Shown: positions 37,529 through 48,331, counted from the stretch's first letter. The stretch: DNA of 64,000 bases from Xenophilus azovorans DSM 13620 (GCF_000745855.1 NZ_JQKD01000011.1:62001-126000); one strand, 5' to 3'. The notes: a model not told the origin generated them from the letters alone. Numbers and translations are program-made.

Positions 37529-39934
37529 ATGATGCAGGCCGCCCTTGCCACCGATACGGCGCCGCCGGCGCCCCGGCCCGGCCGCGGCGCCGTGCCGGAC
37601 GCCGACCGCGACGCCGCGTCGTGGACGCTGCTCGACGACCCGCAGGAGTGGGCCGCCTTCGGCCGCCCGCTGGGCGCCGCCGAAGCACCGGCCTGCTGGG
37701 AGTCGCACGTCGCCGTGGAGGGCATCCACTGCGCCGCCTGCGCCATGACCATCGAGGACGCGCTGGGCGCCGTGCCGGGCGTGCAGGCGGTGCGCGTCAA
37801 CGCCGCCAGCCGGCGCGCGCGCATCGTGTGGTCGCCGGCCGAGGCGCGCCCCTCGCAATGGTTCGCCGCCGCCGCGCAGGCCGGCTACCGCTTCGTGCCC
37901 GCCGGCGACGTCTCGCGCCAGCAGGCCCGCCGCATCGAGTCGCGCCGGGCGCTGTTCCGCTGGCTGGTCTCGGGCCTGTGCATGATGCAGGTGATGATGT
38001 ACGCCGTGCCCGCCTACGTGGCCGGGCCCGGCGACATGACGCGCGACATCGAGCTGCTGCTGCGCTGGGCCTCCTGGGTGCTCACCTTGCCGGTGATGCT
38101 GTTCGCCTGCGGCCCCTTCTTCTCCGGCGCCTGGCGCGACCTGACCAGGCCCCCAGGGCCGGCCGTGGGCCGGCCCGCCCCCCGAGGGGGAGCAAGAAGG
38201 CTTGGGGCGGCCCTGCGCCTTCTTGGGCAACGCCGCATCAGCATGGACCTGCCGGTGTCGCTGGGCATCCTCATCACCTTCTTCGTCAGCACGGCCGGCA
38301 CCTTCGACCCCGACGGGCCGCTGGGCCGCGAGGTCTTCTTCGACTCGCTGACCATGTTCGTCTTCTTCCTGCTCACCGGCCGCTGGCTGGAGGCGCGCCT
38401 GCGCGACCGCACCGCCGGCGCGCTGGACGCGCTGATGGGCCGGCTGCCCGACAGCGTGGAGCGCCGCGGCCCGGACGGCGGCTTCGCCCCCGTGGCCGCC
38501 CACCGGTTGGCGCCGGGCGACGTGATCCGCGTGCGGCCGGGCGAGGCCTTCGCCGCCGACGGGGTGGTCATCGAAGGCGACACCTCGGCCGACGAGGCGC
38601 TGCTCACCGGCGAATCCACGCCCGTGCCGCGCCCCTGCGGCGCCCGCGTGCTGGCCGGCAGCCACAACCTGGGCGCGGCGGTGCTGGTGCAGGTGGGCGC
38701 GGTGGGGCAGGCCACCCGCTTCGGCCAGATCGTCGCGCTGATGGAGGACGCCGCCACGCAGAAGCCGCGGCTGGCGCAGCTGGCCGACCGCGTGGCGCGG
38801 CCCTTCCTGGTGGCGGTGCTGGCCGCCGCCGCGCTGGCCGCCGTGTGGTGGTGGCCCGCCGGGCCGGGGCATGCGCTGATGGTGGCCGCCTCGGTGCTCA
38901 TCGTCACCTGCCCCTGTGCGCTGTCGCTGGCGACGCCCGCGGCGATGCTGGCCAGCGCCGGCGAGCGCGCACGCCAGGGCGTGCTGGTGGCCCGGCTGCA
39001 GGCGCTCGAATCGCTGGCCGCGGTCGACACGGTGGTGTTCGACAAGACCGGCACGCTCACCCGCCGCCAGCCGCGGCTGGCGCGCATCTACAGCCGCCGA
39101 GGCGTGCCGCCCGGCGATGCGCTGGCGCTGGCCGCCGCGCTGGCCGAGGCCACGCTGCACCCCGCCGCGCAGGCGCTGGCCGATGCCTGGCGCGCCCAGG
39201 GCGCTGTCAGCAACTGGGTTCTGGCCGAGGCGCAGGAGCACGCGGGGCAGGGCGTGCAGGGCCGCTTGCGCCCCCGCCGGCCCGGCGGCGCGGCGCGCGC
39301 GCTGCGGCTGGGCTCGGCCGCCTTCTGCGGCGTGCCGCGGCTGGATGTGCCCGCCATGCAGGTCCACCTGAGCGGCGATGACGGCTGGGTCGCCAGCTTC
39401 GTGCTGGAGGAGGACCTGCGCGCCGACGCCGCTGAGGCCGTGGCCGCGCTGGGCGGCGAGGGCGTGCAGGTGCAGTTGCTGTCCGGCGACCGCGACGCCG
39501 CCGCCCGCCGTCTGGCGGCCGGGGCCGGCATCGCCCTGGCGCGCGGCGGCTGCCTGCCGGAGGACAAGCTCGACGCCGTGCGCCGCATGCAGGCCGCCGG
39601 CCGCCGCGTGGCGATGGTGGGCGACGGGCTGAACGACGGCCCGGTGATCGCCCAGGCCGACGCCTCCTTCGCCTTCGGCCATGCGGTCGCGCTGACCAGC
39701 GCGCGGGCCGACTTCATCGTGCTGGGCGACGCGCTGTCGGCCATCCCCGCCACGCTGTCGCAGGCGCGGCGCACGCTGCGGGTGGTGCGGCAGAACCTCG
39801 CCTGGTCGGCCGCCTACAACGCCGTCAGCGTGCCGCTGGCCCTGGCCGGCTGGATGCCCGCCTGGCTGGCCGGGCTGGGCATGGCCGCCAGCTCGCTGCT
39901 GGTGGTGCTCAACAGCGCCCGGCTGGCGAAATGA
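37529..39934 (+). CDS. ccoI: Copper-transporting P-type ATPase for cbb3 oxidase assembly
   Basis: The protein has 801 residues. An HMA domain with C68-x-x-C71 (GIHCAAC) is followed by eight membrane helices, the CPC metal site at 461-463, the phosphorylation motif DKTGTLT at 505-511 and the hinge GDGLND at 698-703. CcoI/FixI moves copper for the cbb3 oxidase. Residues 206-233 are an extra 28-residue Gly/Arg/Pro-rich stretch just before RRISMDLP, produced by a REP-like DNA insert that keeps the frame. All catalytic motifs remain. Start ATG 37529 fits the family; longer frames cross the FNR box. Confidence 0.93.
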   Translation: MMQAALATDTAPPAPRPGRGAVPDADRDAASWTLLDDPQEWAAFGRPLGAAEAPACWESHVAVEGIHCAACAMTIEDALGAVPGVQAVRVNAASRRARIVWSPAEARPSQWFAAAAQAGYRFVPAGDVSRQQARRIESRRALFRWLVSGLCMMQVMMYAVPAYVAGPGDMTRDIELLLRWASWVLTLPVMLFACGPFFSGAWRDLTRPPGPAVGRPAPRGGARRLGAALRLLGQRRISMDLPVSLGILITFFVSTAGTFDPDGPLGREVFFDSLTMFVFFLLTGRWLEARLRDRTAGALDALMGRLPDSVERRGPDGGFAPVAAHRLAPGDVIRVRPGEAFAADGVVIEGDTSADEALLTGESTPVPRPCGARVLAGSHNLGAAVLVQVGAVGQATRFGQIVALMEDAATQKPRLAQLADRVARPFLVAVLAAAALAAVWWWPAGPGHALMVAASVLIVTCPCALSLATPAAMLASAGERARQGVLVARLQALESLAAVDTVVFDKTGTLTRRQPRLARIYSRRGVPPGDALALAAALAEATLHPAAQALADAWRAQGAVSNWVLAEAQEHAGQGVQGRLRPRRPGGAARALRLGSAAFCGVPRLDVPAMQVHLSGDDGWVASFVLEEDLRADAAEAVAALGGEGVQVQLLSGDRDAAARRLAAGAGIALARGGCLPEDKLDAVRRMQAAGRRVAMVGDGLNDGPVIAQADASFAFGHAVALTSARADFIVLGDALSAIPATLSQARRTLRVVRQNLAWSAAYNAVSVPLALAGWMPAWLAGLGMAASSLLVVLNSARLAK
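38144..38227. repeat. 84-bp REP-like insert inside ccoI, in frame
   Basis: The insert falls between the codons for WRDL and QRRISMD, which are adjacent in related ATPases. It contains two hairpins: GGGCCGGCC-GTG-GGCCGGCCC (38156-38176) and CAAGAAGGC/GCCTTCTTG (38193-38201, 38217-38225). Runs of CCCCCC and GGGGG resemble extragenic repeats common in Comamonadaceae. Being 84 bp it adds exactly 28 codons. Confidence 0.7.
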
Positions 39935-39944
39935 AGCACCCCCC

Positions 39945-40070
39945 AAGCCGCTTCGCGGCTCCCCCCTCTCTGGCGCCTTCGGCTTGGAGGGGGGCGCACC
40001 CAGAGGCCTGGCGAAGCCAGTTCCTCGGGTGCCCTGGCATGGCCTGCTCCGCGGCCTTCGGAACAGAGAC
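39945..40070. repeat. REP-like extragenic repeat between ccoI and ccoS
   Basis: The stretch has complementary C-rich and G-rich blocks (CCCCCCTCT and GGAGGGGGG) and AAGCCGCTTCGCGGCT-type small dyads. Positions 40037-40062 are identical over 26 bp to 63231-63256 beyond hemN. It is a family of extragenic palindromes rather than a gene; short frames through it are not supported. Confidence 0.7.
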
Positions 40071-40129
40071 GGCCGATGTGTTTCACCCGTTGCGGGTGGC
40101 GCGCAGCGCCATGGATGACTGAAAAGAAG

Positions 40130-40267
40130 ATGGAGATCCTTTTCGTCCTCGTCCCGCTGTCGGTCGTGCTGGTGCTGCTCATCGTCGCCGGGCTGTGGTG
40201 GGCCGTCGAGCGTGGCCAGTTCGACGACATCGAGCAGGAAGGCGAGCGCATTCTGCGCGGCGATTGA
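40130..40267 (+). CDS. ccoS: Cytochrome oxidase maturation protein CcoS
   Basis: The protein has 45 residues with one N-terminal membrane helix (about 2-24). The WWAVERGQFDDIEQEGERIL core is diagnostic of CcoS, which is needed to insert heme and copper into CcoN. It follows ccoI as in most cbb3 loci. The stop codon is embedded in the FNR box that precedes ccoN. Confidence 0.93.
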   Translation: MEILFVLVPLSVVLVLLIVAGLWWAVERGQFDDIEQEGERILRGD

Positions 40268-40277
40268 TCTTCGTCAA
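40264..40277. promoter_or_regulatory. FNR box upstream of ccoNOQP
   Basis: TTGATCTTCGTCAA is centred 63 bp before the ccoN ATG and overlaps the ccoS stop codon. Activation at -41.5 would put the transcript start near 40312. No strong -10 hexamer is visible, as is common for FNR-dependent promoters. Confidence 0.8.
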
Positions 40278-40333
40278 ACCGATGCCGGGAACCGGCACGG
40301 AAACTGGCTTTTGTCCCATCCACCGTACCCACG

Positions 40334-41767
40334 ATGCAGTCAAACCACACACCCGCGGCGGTCTACAACGACACGGTCGTCCGCCAGTTCTCCCTGATGG
40401 CCGTGGTCTGGGGCGTGGTCGGCATGGCGGTCGGCGTCCTCATCGCCGCGCAGCTGACCTGGCCCGAGCTGAACCTGGGCATCCCCTGGCTGAGCTACGG
40501 CCGCCTGCGGCCGCTGCACACCAACGCGGTGATCTTCGCCTTCGGCGGCTGCGCCCTGATCGGCACCAGCTTCCACGTGGTGCAGCGCACCTGCCAGGTG
40601 CCGCTGTTCGCGCCCAAGCTGGCCTCCTTCGTCTTCTGGGGCTGGCAGGCGGTGATCGTGGCGGCGGCCATCTCGCTGCCGCTGGGCTACACGCAGGGCA
40701 AGGAATACGCCGAGCTGGAGTGGCCCATCGACATCCTGATCACCCTGGTGTGGGTGGCCTACGCGATCGTCTTCTTCGGCACCGTGGGCACGCGCAAGGT
40801 GCGCCACATCTACGTGGCCAACTGGTTCTACGGCGGCTTCATCCTGGCCATCGCGCTGCTGCACGTGGTCAACAGCGCCGCCATCCCGGCCGGCTGGATG
40901 AAGAGCTACGCCGCCTATGCGGGCGTGCAGGACGCGATGGTGCAGTGGTGGTACGGCCACAACGCCGTCGGCTTCTTCCTCACCGCCGGCTTCCTCGGGA
41001 TGATGTACTACTACATCCCCAAGCAGGCCGAGCGCCCGGTCTACAGCTACCGCCTGTCGATCGTGCACTTCTGGGCGCTGATCTTCACCTACATGTGGGC
41101 CGGCCCGCACCACCTGCACTACACCGCGCTGCCGGACTGGACGCAGTCGGTGGGCATGGTGTTTTCGCTGATCCTGCTGGCCCCGAGCTGGGGCGGGATG
41201 ATCAACGGGATCATGACCCTCTCGGGCGCCTGGCACAAGCTGCGCACCGACCCGATCCTGCGCTTCCTGATCGTGGCCCTGTCCTTCTACGGCATGTCCA
41301 CCTTCGAGGGCCCGATGATGTCCATCAAGACCGTCAACGCGCTCTCGCACTACACCGACTGGACCGTCGGCCACGTGCACGCCGGCGCGCTGGGCTGGGT
41401 GGGCCTGATCACGATGGGCTCGCTGTACTACCTGATCCCGCGCATGTACGGCCGCACCGCGATGCACAGCGTCAAGGCCATCGAGCTGCACTTCTGGCTG
41501 TCCACCATCGGCATCGTGCTGTACATCGCGGCGATGTGGATCGCCGGCGTGATGCAGGGCCTGATGTGGCGCGCCATCAACCCCGACGGCACGCTGACCT
41601 ACACCTTCGCCGAAAGCGTCAAGGCCACCTTCCCCTTCTATGTGGTGCGCCTGACCGGCGGCGTGCTGTTCCTCGGCGGCATGCTGGTGATGGCCTGGAA
41701 CACATGGATGACGGTGGCCCGCGGCCGCGCGACGCGCGCGCCCATCCCGGCCGTCGCCCACGCATGA
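40334..41767 (+). CDS. ccoN: cbb3-type cytochrome c oxidase subunit I
   Basis: The protein has 477 residues with twelve membrane helices; it carries heme b and the heme b3-CuB centre. [15 protein letters not shown] near residue 55 and the [12 protein letters not shown] and [12 protein letters not shown] segments supply heme and CuB histidines. It is the core of the high-affinity oxidase used at low oxygen. First gene of ccoNOQP, behind an FNR box. Confidence 0.96.
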   Translation: MQSNHTPAAVYNDTVVRQFSLMAVVWGVVGMAVGVLIAAQLTWPELNLGIPWLSYGRLRPLHTNAVIFAFGGCALIGTSFHVVQRTCQVPLFAPKLASFVFWGWQAVIVAAAISLPLGYTQGKEYAELEWPIDILITLVWVAYAIVFFGTVGTRKVRHIYVANWFYGGFILAIALLHVVNSAAIPAGWMKSYAAYAGVQDAMVQWWYGHNAVGFFLTAGFLGMMYYYIPKQAERPVYSYRLSIVHFWALIFTYMWAGPHHLHYTALPDWTQSVGMVFSLILLAPSWGGMINGIMTLSGAWHKLRTDPILRFLIVALSFYGMSTFEGPMMSIKTVNALSHYTDWTVGHVHAGALGWVGLITMGSLYYLIPRMYGRTAMHSVKAIELHFWLSTIGIVLYIAAMWIAGVMQGLMWRAINPDGTLTYTFAESVKATFPFYVVRLTGGVLFLGGMLVMAWNTWMTVARGRATRAPIPAVAHA

Positions 41768-41789
41768 ACGAACAGCGAGAACAACGAGC

Positions 41790-42416
41790 ATGAGCACCCC
41801 AAGCCAGAAGTCCGGCTTCTCCCACGAGAAGATCGAGACCAACAACTTCCTGATGATCGTGCTGATCGTGCTGGTCGTCGCCGTCGGCGGCCTGGTCGAG
41901 ATCGTGCCGCTGTACTTCCAGAAGTCCACCACCGAGCCGATCGCCGGGCTGAAGCCGCCCACCGCGCTGCAGCTGGCGGGGCGCGACATCTACGTGCGCG
42001 AGGGTTGCTACAACTGCCACTCGCAGATGATCCGCCCCTTCCGCGCCGAGACGCTGCGCTACGGCCACTACTCGGTGGCCGGCGAGTTCGTCTACGACCA
42101 CCCCTTCCAGTGGGGCAGCAAGCGCACCGGCCCCGACCTGCACCGCGTGGGCGGCAAGTACAGCGACGAATGGCACCGCGTGCACCTGAACAACCCGCGC
42201 GACGTGGTGCCGGAGTCGAACATGCCCGCCTACCCCTGGCTGGAGAAGACGCCGGTGGACGCGGACGCCATCCCGCGCCACATGGCCGCGCTGCGCAAGG
42301 TGGGCGTGCCCTACACCGACGAGGAGATCGCCGGCGCCCGCGCCGAGGTCGAGGGCAAGACCGAGATGGACGCCACGATCGCCTACCTGCAGTCGCTGGG
42401 CCGCCTGCTCAAGTAA
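41790..42416 (+). CDS. ccoO: cbb3-type cytochrome c oxidase subunit II
   Basis: The protein has 208 residues, membrane-anchored by one helix (about 20-42), with a periplasmic mono-heme domain. The heme site is CYNCH near residues 73-77, followed by [15 protein letters not shown], typical of CcoO. The axial Met is in ESNMPAYPW. 22 bp separate it from ccoN. Confidence 0.96.
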   Translation: MSTPSQKSGFSHEKIETNNFLMIVLIVLVVAVGGLVEIVPLYFQKSTTEPIAGLKPPTALQLAGRDIYVREGCYNCHSQMIRPFRAETLRYGHYSVAGEFVYDHPFQWGSKRTGPDLHRVGGKYSDEWHRVHLNNPRDVVPESNMPAYPWLEKTPVDADAIPRHMAALRKVGVPYTDEEIAGARAEVEGKTEMDATIAYLQSLGRLLK

Positions 42417-42444
42417 GCCGCCGTCACCTGAACCGGGAGCCGTC

Positions 42445-42582
42445 ATGGACCTCACCTTCCTGCGCGAAGCCGCCACCGTCATCTGTTTCCTGCTGTTCAT
42501 CGGCATCGTGGCCTGGGCCTATGCGGGCCGCAACCGCGAACGCTTCGAGGAGGCCGCGCGCCTGCCCTTCGAACAGGACTGA
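42445..42582 (+). CDS. ccoQ: cbb3-type oxidase subunit CcoQ
   Basis: The protein has 45 residues with one membrane helix (about 9-26), then WAYAGRNRERFEEAARLPF, the usual CcoQ ending. It helps stabilise the CcoNO-CcoP complex. It lies between ccoO and ccoP, 28 and 39 bp from each. It is short but its position and pattern are clear. Confidence 0.92.
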   Translation: MDLTFLREAATVICFLLFIGIVAWAYAGRNRERFEEAARLPFEQD

Positions 42583-42621
42583 GCGCGTTCTCGCCAACCC
42601 CACGACGACAAGAACATTCCC

Positions 42622-43539
42622 ATGAGCGATTTCGTCAGCAACTTCTGGTCGAACTATGTGGCCGGCGCCTCGGTGCTCGGCATCCTTGGCTGCCTGCTGC
42701 TGCTGTGGCTCACGGCGCGCAAGCGCACCCCGTCCGCCGGCACCGACAACACCACCGGCCACGTGTGGGACGGCGACCTGCGCGAGGCCAACAACCCGAT
42801 GCCGATGTGGTGGATGGGCCTGTTCGTCATCACCATCGTGTTCTCGCTGGCCTACCTGTTCTTCTACCCGGGGCTGGGCAAGGCCGAAGGCCAGCTCGGC
42901 TGGACCTCGGCCGGCCAGTACGAGGCCGAGGTGAAGAAGGCCGAGGCCGAACTGGCGCCCGTGTACCAGCGCTTCGCATCGATGTCTGTCGAGCAGATGG
43001 CTGCCGACCCAGCCGCGCAGGCCATCGGCGAGCGCCTGTTCATGAACAACTGCGCCCAGTGCCACGGCTCCGACGCGCGCGGCAGCAGGGGCTTTCCCAA
43101 CCTGACGGACAACGACTGGCTGTACGGCGGCGAGCCGGCCGCGATCGTCGAGACCATCACCAAGGGCCGCCAGGGCGTGATGCCGCCGATGGCCGCCGCG
43201 GTGGGCACCGCCGACGACGTGAAGAACGTGGCGAACTACGTGCTGAGCCTGTCGAACAGCCCGCACGACTCGGTGCGCGCCGGCCTGGGCAAGGCCAAGT
43301 TCGCCGCCTGTGCGGCCTGCCACGGCCCCACCGGCGGCGGCAACCCGGCGCTGGGCGCACCGCGGCTGTCCGACAACATCTGGCTGCACGGCTACGGCGA
43401 GGCGGCCATCGTCTCGGCCATCACCAACGGCCGGCACGGCGAGATGCCGGCGCAGGAAGGCCGGCTGACCGAGGCCCAGATCCAGGTGCTGGCGTCCTAC
43501 GTCTGGGGCCTGTCGAACCGCCCGGTCGCAGCGCGCTGA
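42622..43539 (+). CDS. ccoP: cbb3-type cytochrome c oxidase subunit III (di-heme)
   Basis: The protein has 305 residues. Two membrane helices (about 12-31 and 62-82) are linked by an N-terminal GHVWDGDLREANNPMP segment. Two heme c sites follow: CAQCH at 144-148 and CAACH at 230-234. It passes electrons to CcoO and CcoN. The order and spacing are those of a standard cco operon. Confidence 0.96.
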   Translation: MSDFVSNFWSNYVAGASVLGILGCLLLLWLTARKRTPSAGTDNTTGHVWDGDLREANNPMPMWWMGLFVITIVFSLAYLFFYPGLGKAEGQLGWTSAGQYEAEVKKAEAELAPVYQRFASMSVEQMAADPAAQAIGERLFMNNCAQCHGSDARGSRGFPNLTDNDWLYGGEPAAIVETITKGRQGVMPPMAAAVGTADDVKNVANYVLSLSNSPHDSVRAGLGKAKFAACAACHGPTGGGNPALGAPRLSDNIWLHGYGEAAIVSAITNGRHGEMPAQEGRLTEAQIQVLASYVWGLSNRPVAAR

Positions 43540-43550
43540 GGGCGGGCGTC

Positions 43551-45008
43551 ATGGACGAGTCCGGCCAGCAGCAGGGCGCGCCGGCGCCGCGCGCCGCGCG
43601 CAGGGTGATCCCCATCGCCGCCGCGCCGCAGGAGGCGGACGGCGCGCTCTACGCCGCCTCGAAGAAGGTCTATCCGCGCAGCATCCAGGGCCTGTTCTCG
43701 CGCTGGCGCTGGATCATGGTCTTCGCCACGCAGCTGGTCTTCTACGGCCTGCCGTGGCTGCAGTGGGGCGACCGGCAGTCGGTGCTGTTCGACCTGGCGG
43801 CGCGGCGCTTCTACCTGTTCGGCCTGGTGCTGTACCCGCAGGACCTGATCTACCTGGCGGGCCTGCTGGTCATCTGCGCGCTGTCGCTGTTCCTCTTCAC
43901 CGCGGTGGCGGGGCGCCTGTGGTGCGGCTTCAGCTGCCCGCAGACGGTCTACACCGAGATCTTCATGTGGGTGGAGCAGAAGATCGAGGGCAACCGCAGC
44001 GCCCGCATCCGGCTGGACGGCGAGCCGCTGTCGATGGAGAAGCTGGTCAAGAAGTGGTTCAAGCACCTGGTCTGGATCGGCATCTCGCTGTGGACCGGCT
44101 TCACCTTCGTCGGCTACTTCACGCCCATCCGCGACCTCGGCATGGCCTTCCTGCAGACGCAGATGGGCTCGTGGGAGGTGTTCTGGGTCTTCTTCTACGG
44201 CTTCGCCACCTACGGCAACGCCGGCTTCATGCGCGAGCAGGTGTGCAAGTACATGTGCCCCTACGCGCGCTTCCAGAGCGCGATGTTCGACCGCGACACG
44301 CTGATCGTCAGCTACGACCCGCAGCGCGGCGAGCCGCGCGGCCCGCGCCGCAAGGACGCCGACGCGAAGGCCGCCGGCCTGGGCGACTGCATCGACTGCA
44401 GCCTGTGCGTGCAGGTGTGCCCGGTGGGCATCGACATCCGCGACGGGCTGCAGTACGAGTGCATCGGCTGCGGCCTGTGCGTGGACGCCTGCAACTCGGT
44501 GATGGACAAGGTGGGCTATCCGCGCGGCCTGATCCGCTACGACACGCAGAACGGCATGGCCGCGCGCTGGACGCCGCGCCAGTTGCTGCGCCGCGTGCTG
44601 CGGCCGCGCGTGCTGATCTACACCGGCGTGCTGGCCGTGATGGTGGCGGGCCTGCTGGGCAGCCTGGTGGTGCGCACGCCGCTGAAGGTGGACGTGGTGC
44701 GCGACCGCGCCTCGCTGGCGCGGCTGGTGGAGGGCGGCCGGCTGGAGAACGTCTACCGGCTGCAGATCATGAACGCCACCGAGCGGCCGCAGCGCTACCG
44801 CATCGACGCGCGCGGGCTGGACGGGCTGGCCGTGGCCAGCGAGACGCAGGTGGAGATCGGCCCCGCGGACTCGCGCTGGGTGGCGGTGCGCCTGCAGATC
44901 ATGGACGGCAGCGCCACGCCCGGCTCGCACGCCATCCACTTCGACGTGCGGCAGGAGGGCGGCGGCGCACAGGTCTCCGAGAAGGCCGTGTTCCTGGTGC
45001 CGCGCTGA
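43551..45008 (+). CDS. ccoG: Cytochrome oxidase accessory protein CcoG (copper reductase)
   Basis: The protein has 485 residues with four or five membrane helices. RLWCGFSCPQTVYTE near residues 123-137 and YMCPYARFQ are signature blocks. Two 4Fe-4S motifs follow (CIDCSLCVQVCP and CIGCGLCVDACN, about 281-315), and a C-terminal Ig-like periplasmic domain closes the protein. CcoG reduces copper for cbb3 assembly. It is 11 bp after ccoP and in the same transcript. Confidence 0.95.
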   Translation: MDESGQQQGAPAPRAARRVIPIAAAPQEADGALYAASKKVYPRSIQGLFSRWRWIMVFATQLVFYGLPWLQWGDRQSVLFDLAARRFYLFGLVLYPQDLIYLAGLLVICALSLFLFTAVAGRLWCGFSCPQTVYTEIFMWVEQKIEGNRSARIRLDGEPLSMEKLVKKWFKHLVWIGISLWTGFTFVGYFTPIRDLGMAFLQTQMGSWEVFWVFFYGFATYGNAGFMREQVCKYMCPYARFQSAMFDRDTLIVSYDPQRGEPRGPRRKDADAKAAGLGDCIDCSLCVQVCPVGIDIRDGLQYECIGCGLCVDACNSVMDKVGYPRGLIRYDTQNGMAARWTPRQLLRRVLRPRVLIYTGVLAVMVAGLLGSLVVRTPLKVDVVRDRASLARLVEGGRLENVYRLQIMNATERPQRYRIDARGLDGLAVASETQVEIGPADSRWVAVRLQIMDGSATPGSHAIHFDVRQEGGGAQVSEKAVFLVPR

Positions 45009-45076
45009 GAGCGTGAGAAGCATTCGGCCATGACCGCTCACGCTTTGAATTCCGCTTTCAAGAAAGGCTTGCTGCA

Positions 45077-45349
45077 ATGACCGACCAGAAGACCGACGAA
45101 GGCGCCTCGCCCTGGTGGCGCCACCCGATCATGTGGATGGTGGTGGGCGGCCCCGCCGCCGTGGTGGTGGCCGGCTGCGTGACGGCATGGATCGCCGTGC
45201 ACGGCGCCGACCCGGTGGTGGACGCCGACTACTACCGCCACGGCGTCGAGATCAACCGCACGCTGGGCGCCAAGGCCATGCTGCCGGCGCAGACCGGCCG
45301 CAACCACGCCATGACGCCGGCGCGCGACCTGCCGCCGGCGAAGCCCTGA
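45077..45349 (+). CDS. FixH/CcoH-like small membrane protein
   Basis: The protein has 90 residues: one helix at about 19-41, then DPVVDADYYRHGVEINR, the best conserved part of FixH-type proteins, truncated after about 25 more residues. In Burkholderiales such short FixH proteins follow ccoG and assist oxidase assembly. A 68-bp gap separates it from ccoG. Confidence 0.8.
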   Translation: MTDQKTDEGASPWWRHPIMWMVVGGPAAVVVAGCVTAWIAVHGADPVVDADYYRHGVEINRTLGAKAMLPAQTGRNHAMTPARDLPPAKP

Positions 45350-45361
45350 GGAGGCCCCGCG

Positions 45362-45604
45362 ATGCAGGCGCGCCGCGTGATGGCTGTGGGCTGGTCGTCC
45401 TTCCTGGCGGCCTGCGTGCTCGAGTTCCTGGTGTTCGCCTGTGTCGATCCGGGCGAGCTGCAGTGGTTCGGTCAGGCGCTGCCGCCGAGCCGCCAGCTCG
45501 TGTACGCGCTGTCCTTCTTCGTCTTCTGGACCGTGACGGCCCTGTCGGGCGCCCTGGCGCTGCTGCTGACGCGCTCGTCGGCCGAGATCAACCAGGCGCC
45601 CTGA
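45362..45604 (+). CDS. Hypothetical small membrane protein, end of the cco operon
   Basis: The protein has 80 residues and two membrane helices (about 8-27 and 46-68). It follows the FixH-like gene by 12 bp. I believe this gene is regularly found at this place in Burkholderiales cbb3 loci, but its function is unknown. It converges with the aphS-like gene, with 23 bp between and no terminator hairpin. Confidence 0.7.
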   Translation: MQARRVMAVGWSSFLAACVLEFLVFACVDPGELQWFGQALPPSRQLVYALSFFVFWTVTALSGALALLLTRSSAEINQAP

Positions 45605-45627
45605 GCGCGTCTTCGGTTCACACCTTC

Positions 45628-46386
45628 TCAGGCCTGCCGCAGCGTCGCCGGCGCGCTGCCGGGCAGCACCACCGTGCCTTCGCGCAGCGCCCGCAGCAGC
45701 ACGTGCGGCGTGGCCCAGATGTGGGCCTCCAGCGCCAGCGCGGCGCGCGCCTCCAGGCCGGCGATGGCCAGCTCGTAGATCTCCCGGTGCTCGGCGTGCA
45801 CGTCGCGCTCGCTGCCGGGCAGGCCCATCGCATAGCTGCGGTAGCGCTCGCTGTGGCGCGACAGCAGGCGCAGCACGTGCAGCGTCCACGGCGAGGCGTG
45901 GCCCGACAGCAGCGCCTCGTGGAAGCGCAGGTTCAGCACCTCCCACTGGCGCCGCCGGCCGGGCGCGATCGGCCGCTCCTCGGCCGACAGCGCCTCGTAG
46001 GCCGCCGTCAGGGCGTCGCGCCAAGCCGCGTCGCCGTGCCGTATCGACAGCCGCAGCGCCTCGGTCTCGATGTGCACGCGCAGCCGCGTGATGTCCTCCA
46101 GTTCCTCGATGGCGATGGGCGCCACGCGAAAGCCGCGCTGGCCCTCGGCGCTGACCAGCGCGTCGCTGACCAGCCGCGTCAGCGCCTCGCGCAGCGTGCC
46201 GGCGCCCACCTGGTGCGCCACGCGCAGGTGCTCGATGCGCAGCTTGCTGCCGGGCGCCAGCCGTCCTTCGACGATGGCGTCGCGCAGCGTGGCGTAGGTC
46301 TGCTCGATCAGCGTGCGGGAGCCGTTGGTGTCCGGCGCGTCGTTGGCGGGCAGGGCCCGCAGGGGCAGGAATGAACGTTTGGCCAT
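45628..46386 (-). CDS. aphS: GntR-family regulator, AphS-like (phenol operon repressor)
   Basis: The protein has 252 residues. The winged helix (about 27-90) contains [19 protein letters not shown], and an FCD effector domain follows. In Comamonas testosteroni a GntR repressor, AphS, sits with AphR beside the phenol genes and silences them without phenol. Here it follows the dmpR/aphR gene by 6 bp on the same strand. No good ribosome site precedes ATG 46386, so coupling with dmpR translation is likely. Identification rests on family plus location. Confidence 0.75.
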   Translation of the reverse strand: MAKRSFLPLRALPANDAPDTNGSRTLIEQTYATLRDAIVEGRLAPGSKLRIEHLRVAHQVGAGTLREALTRLVSDALVSAEGQRGFRVAPIAIEELEDITRLRVHIETEALRLSIRHGDAAWRDALTAAYEALSAEERPIAPGRRRQWEVLNLRFHEALLSGHASPWTLHVLRLLSRHSERYRSYAMGLPGSERDVHAEHREIYELAIAGLEARAALALEAHIWATPHVLLRALREGTVVLPGSAPATLRQA

Positions 46387-46392
46387 GCTGTG

Positions 46393-48084
<1,692 letters not shown>

Positions 48085-48095
48085 GTCGGAAAGTA

Positions 48096-48106
48096 TCGAT
48101 AAATTG
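48096..48106 (-). promoter_or_regulatory. Candidate AphS operator, copy 1 (CAATTTATCGA, minus strand)
   Basis: The 11-bp sequence CAATTTATCGA, read on the minus strand, ends 11 bp before the dmpR ATG. An identical copy lies in opposite orientation at 48291-48301. Pairing across 195 bp suggests a repressor that loops the intergenic DNA or binds both promoters. AphS is the candidate. Confidence 0.55.
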
Positions 48107-48148
48107 GCCTGGACCGTCCACCCGGGGCAATCCCTCGACGCTCCGGGA

Positions 48149-48195
48149 TTGATCTTTTCATGCAGCCGCCCGGCGGGGCTTCATCAAATCATCAT
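48149..48195 (+). promoter_or_regulatory. Upstream activating sequences for DmpR
   Basis: TTGATCTTTTCATGCA (48149-48164) and TTCATCAAATCATCAT (48180-48195) match 11 and 12 of 16 positions of the XylR/DmpR site TTGATCAATTGATCAA, as I recall it. Their centres are 31 bp apart, about three helical turns. They lie 120-170 bp before the sigma-54 promoter, as in known Pu and Po promoters. Confidence 0.7.
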
Positions 48196-48290
48196 GCTGC
48201 TGCGCAGCAATCACGCCGCGCCGGCGGGTGCGATCCGCCGAAACGCCGCCGATGCCGGCCGGGACAGGCCGATTCCTAGGGGCAAACCCT

Positions 48291-48301
48291 CAATTTATCG
48301 A
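48291..48301 (+). promoter_or_regulatory. Candidate AphS operator, copy 2 (CAATTTATCGA, plus strand)
   Basis: This is an identical inverted partner of the copy at 48096-48106. It ends 13 bp before the sigma-54 promoter, so a bound repressor could block sigma-54 RNA polymerase or DNA looping. Confidence 0.55.
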
Positions 48302-48314
48302 CATTTTTGGGCGA

Positions 48315-48331
48315 CTGGCACGCACCGTGCA
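48315..48331 (+). promoter_or_regulatory. Sigma-54 promoter of the phenol operon
   Basis: CTGGCACGCACCGTGCA matches the -24/-12 consensus (TTGGCACG-N4-TTGCA) except at two positions. The GG and GC dinucleotides are correctly spaced at 48317 and 48329. Transcription should begin near 48342, about 26 bp before dmpK. Confidence 0.85.

Noticed and set aside
37529-39934. Possible frameshift or pseudogene in ccoI because of the odd low-complexity segment
   Set aside because: The 84-bp insert is a multiple of three and all metal-binding, phosphorylation and hinge motifs downstream are in frame and intact.
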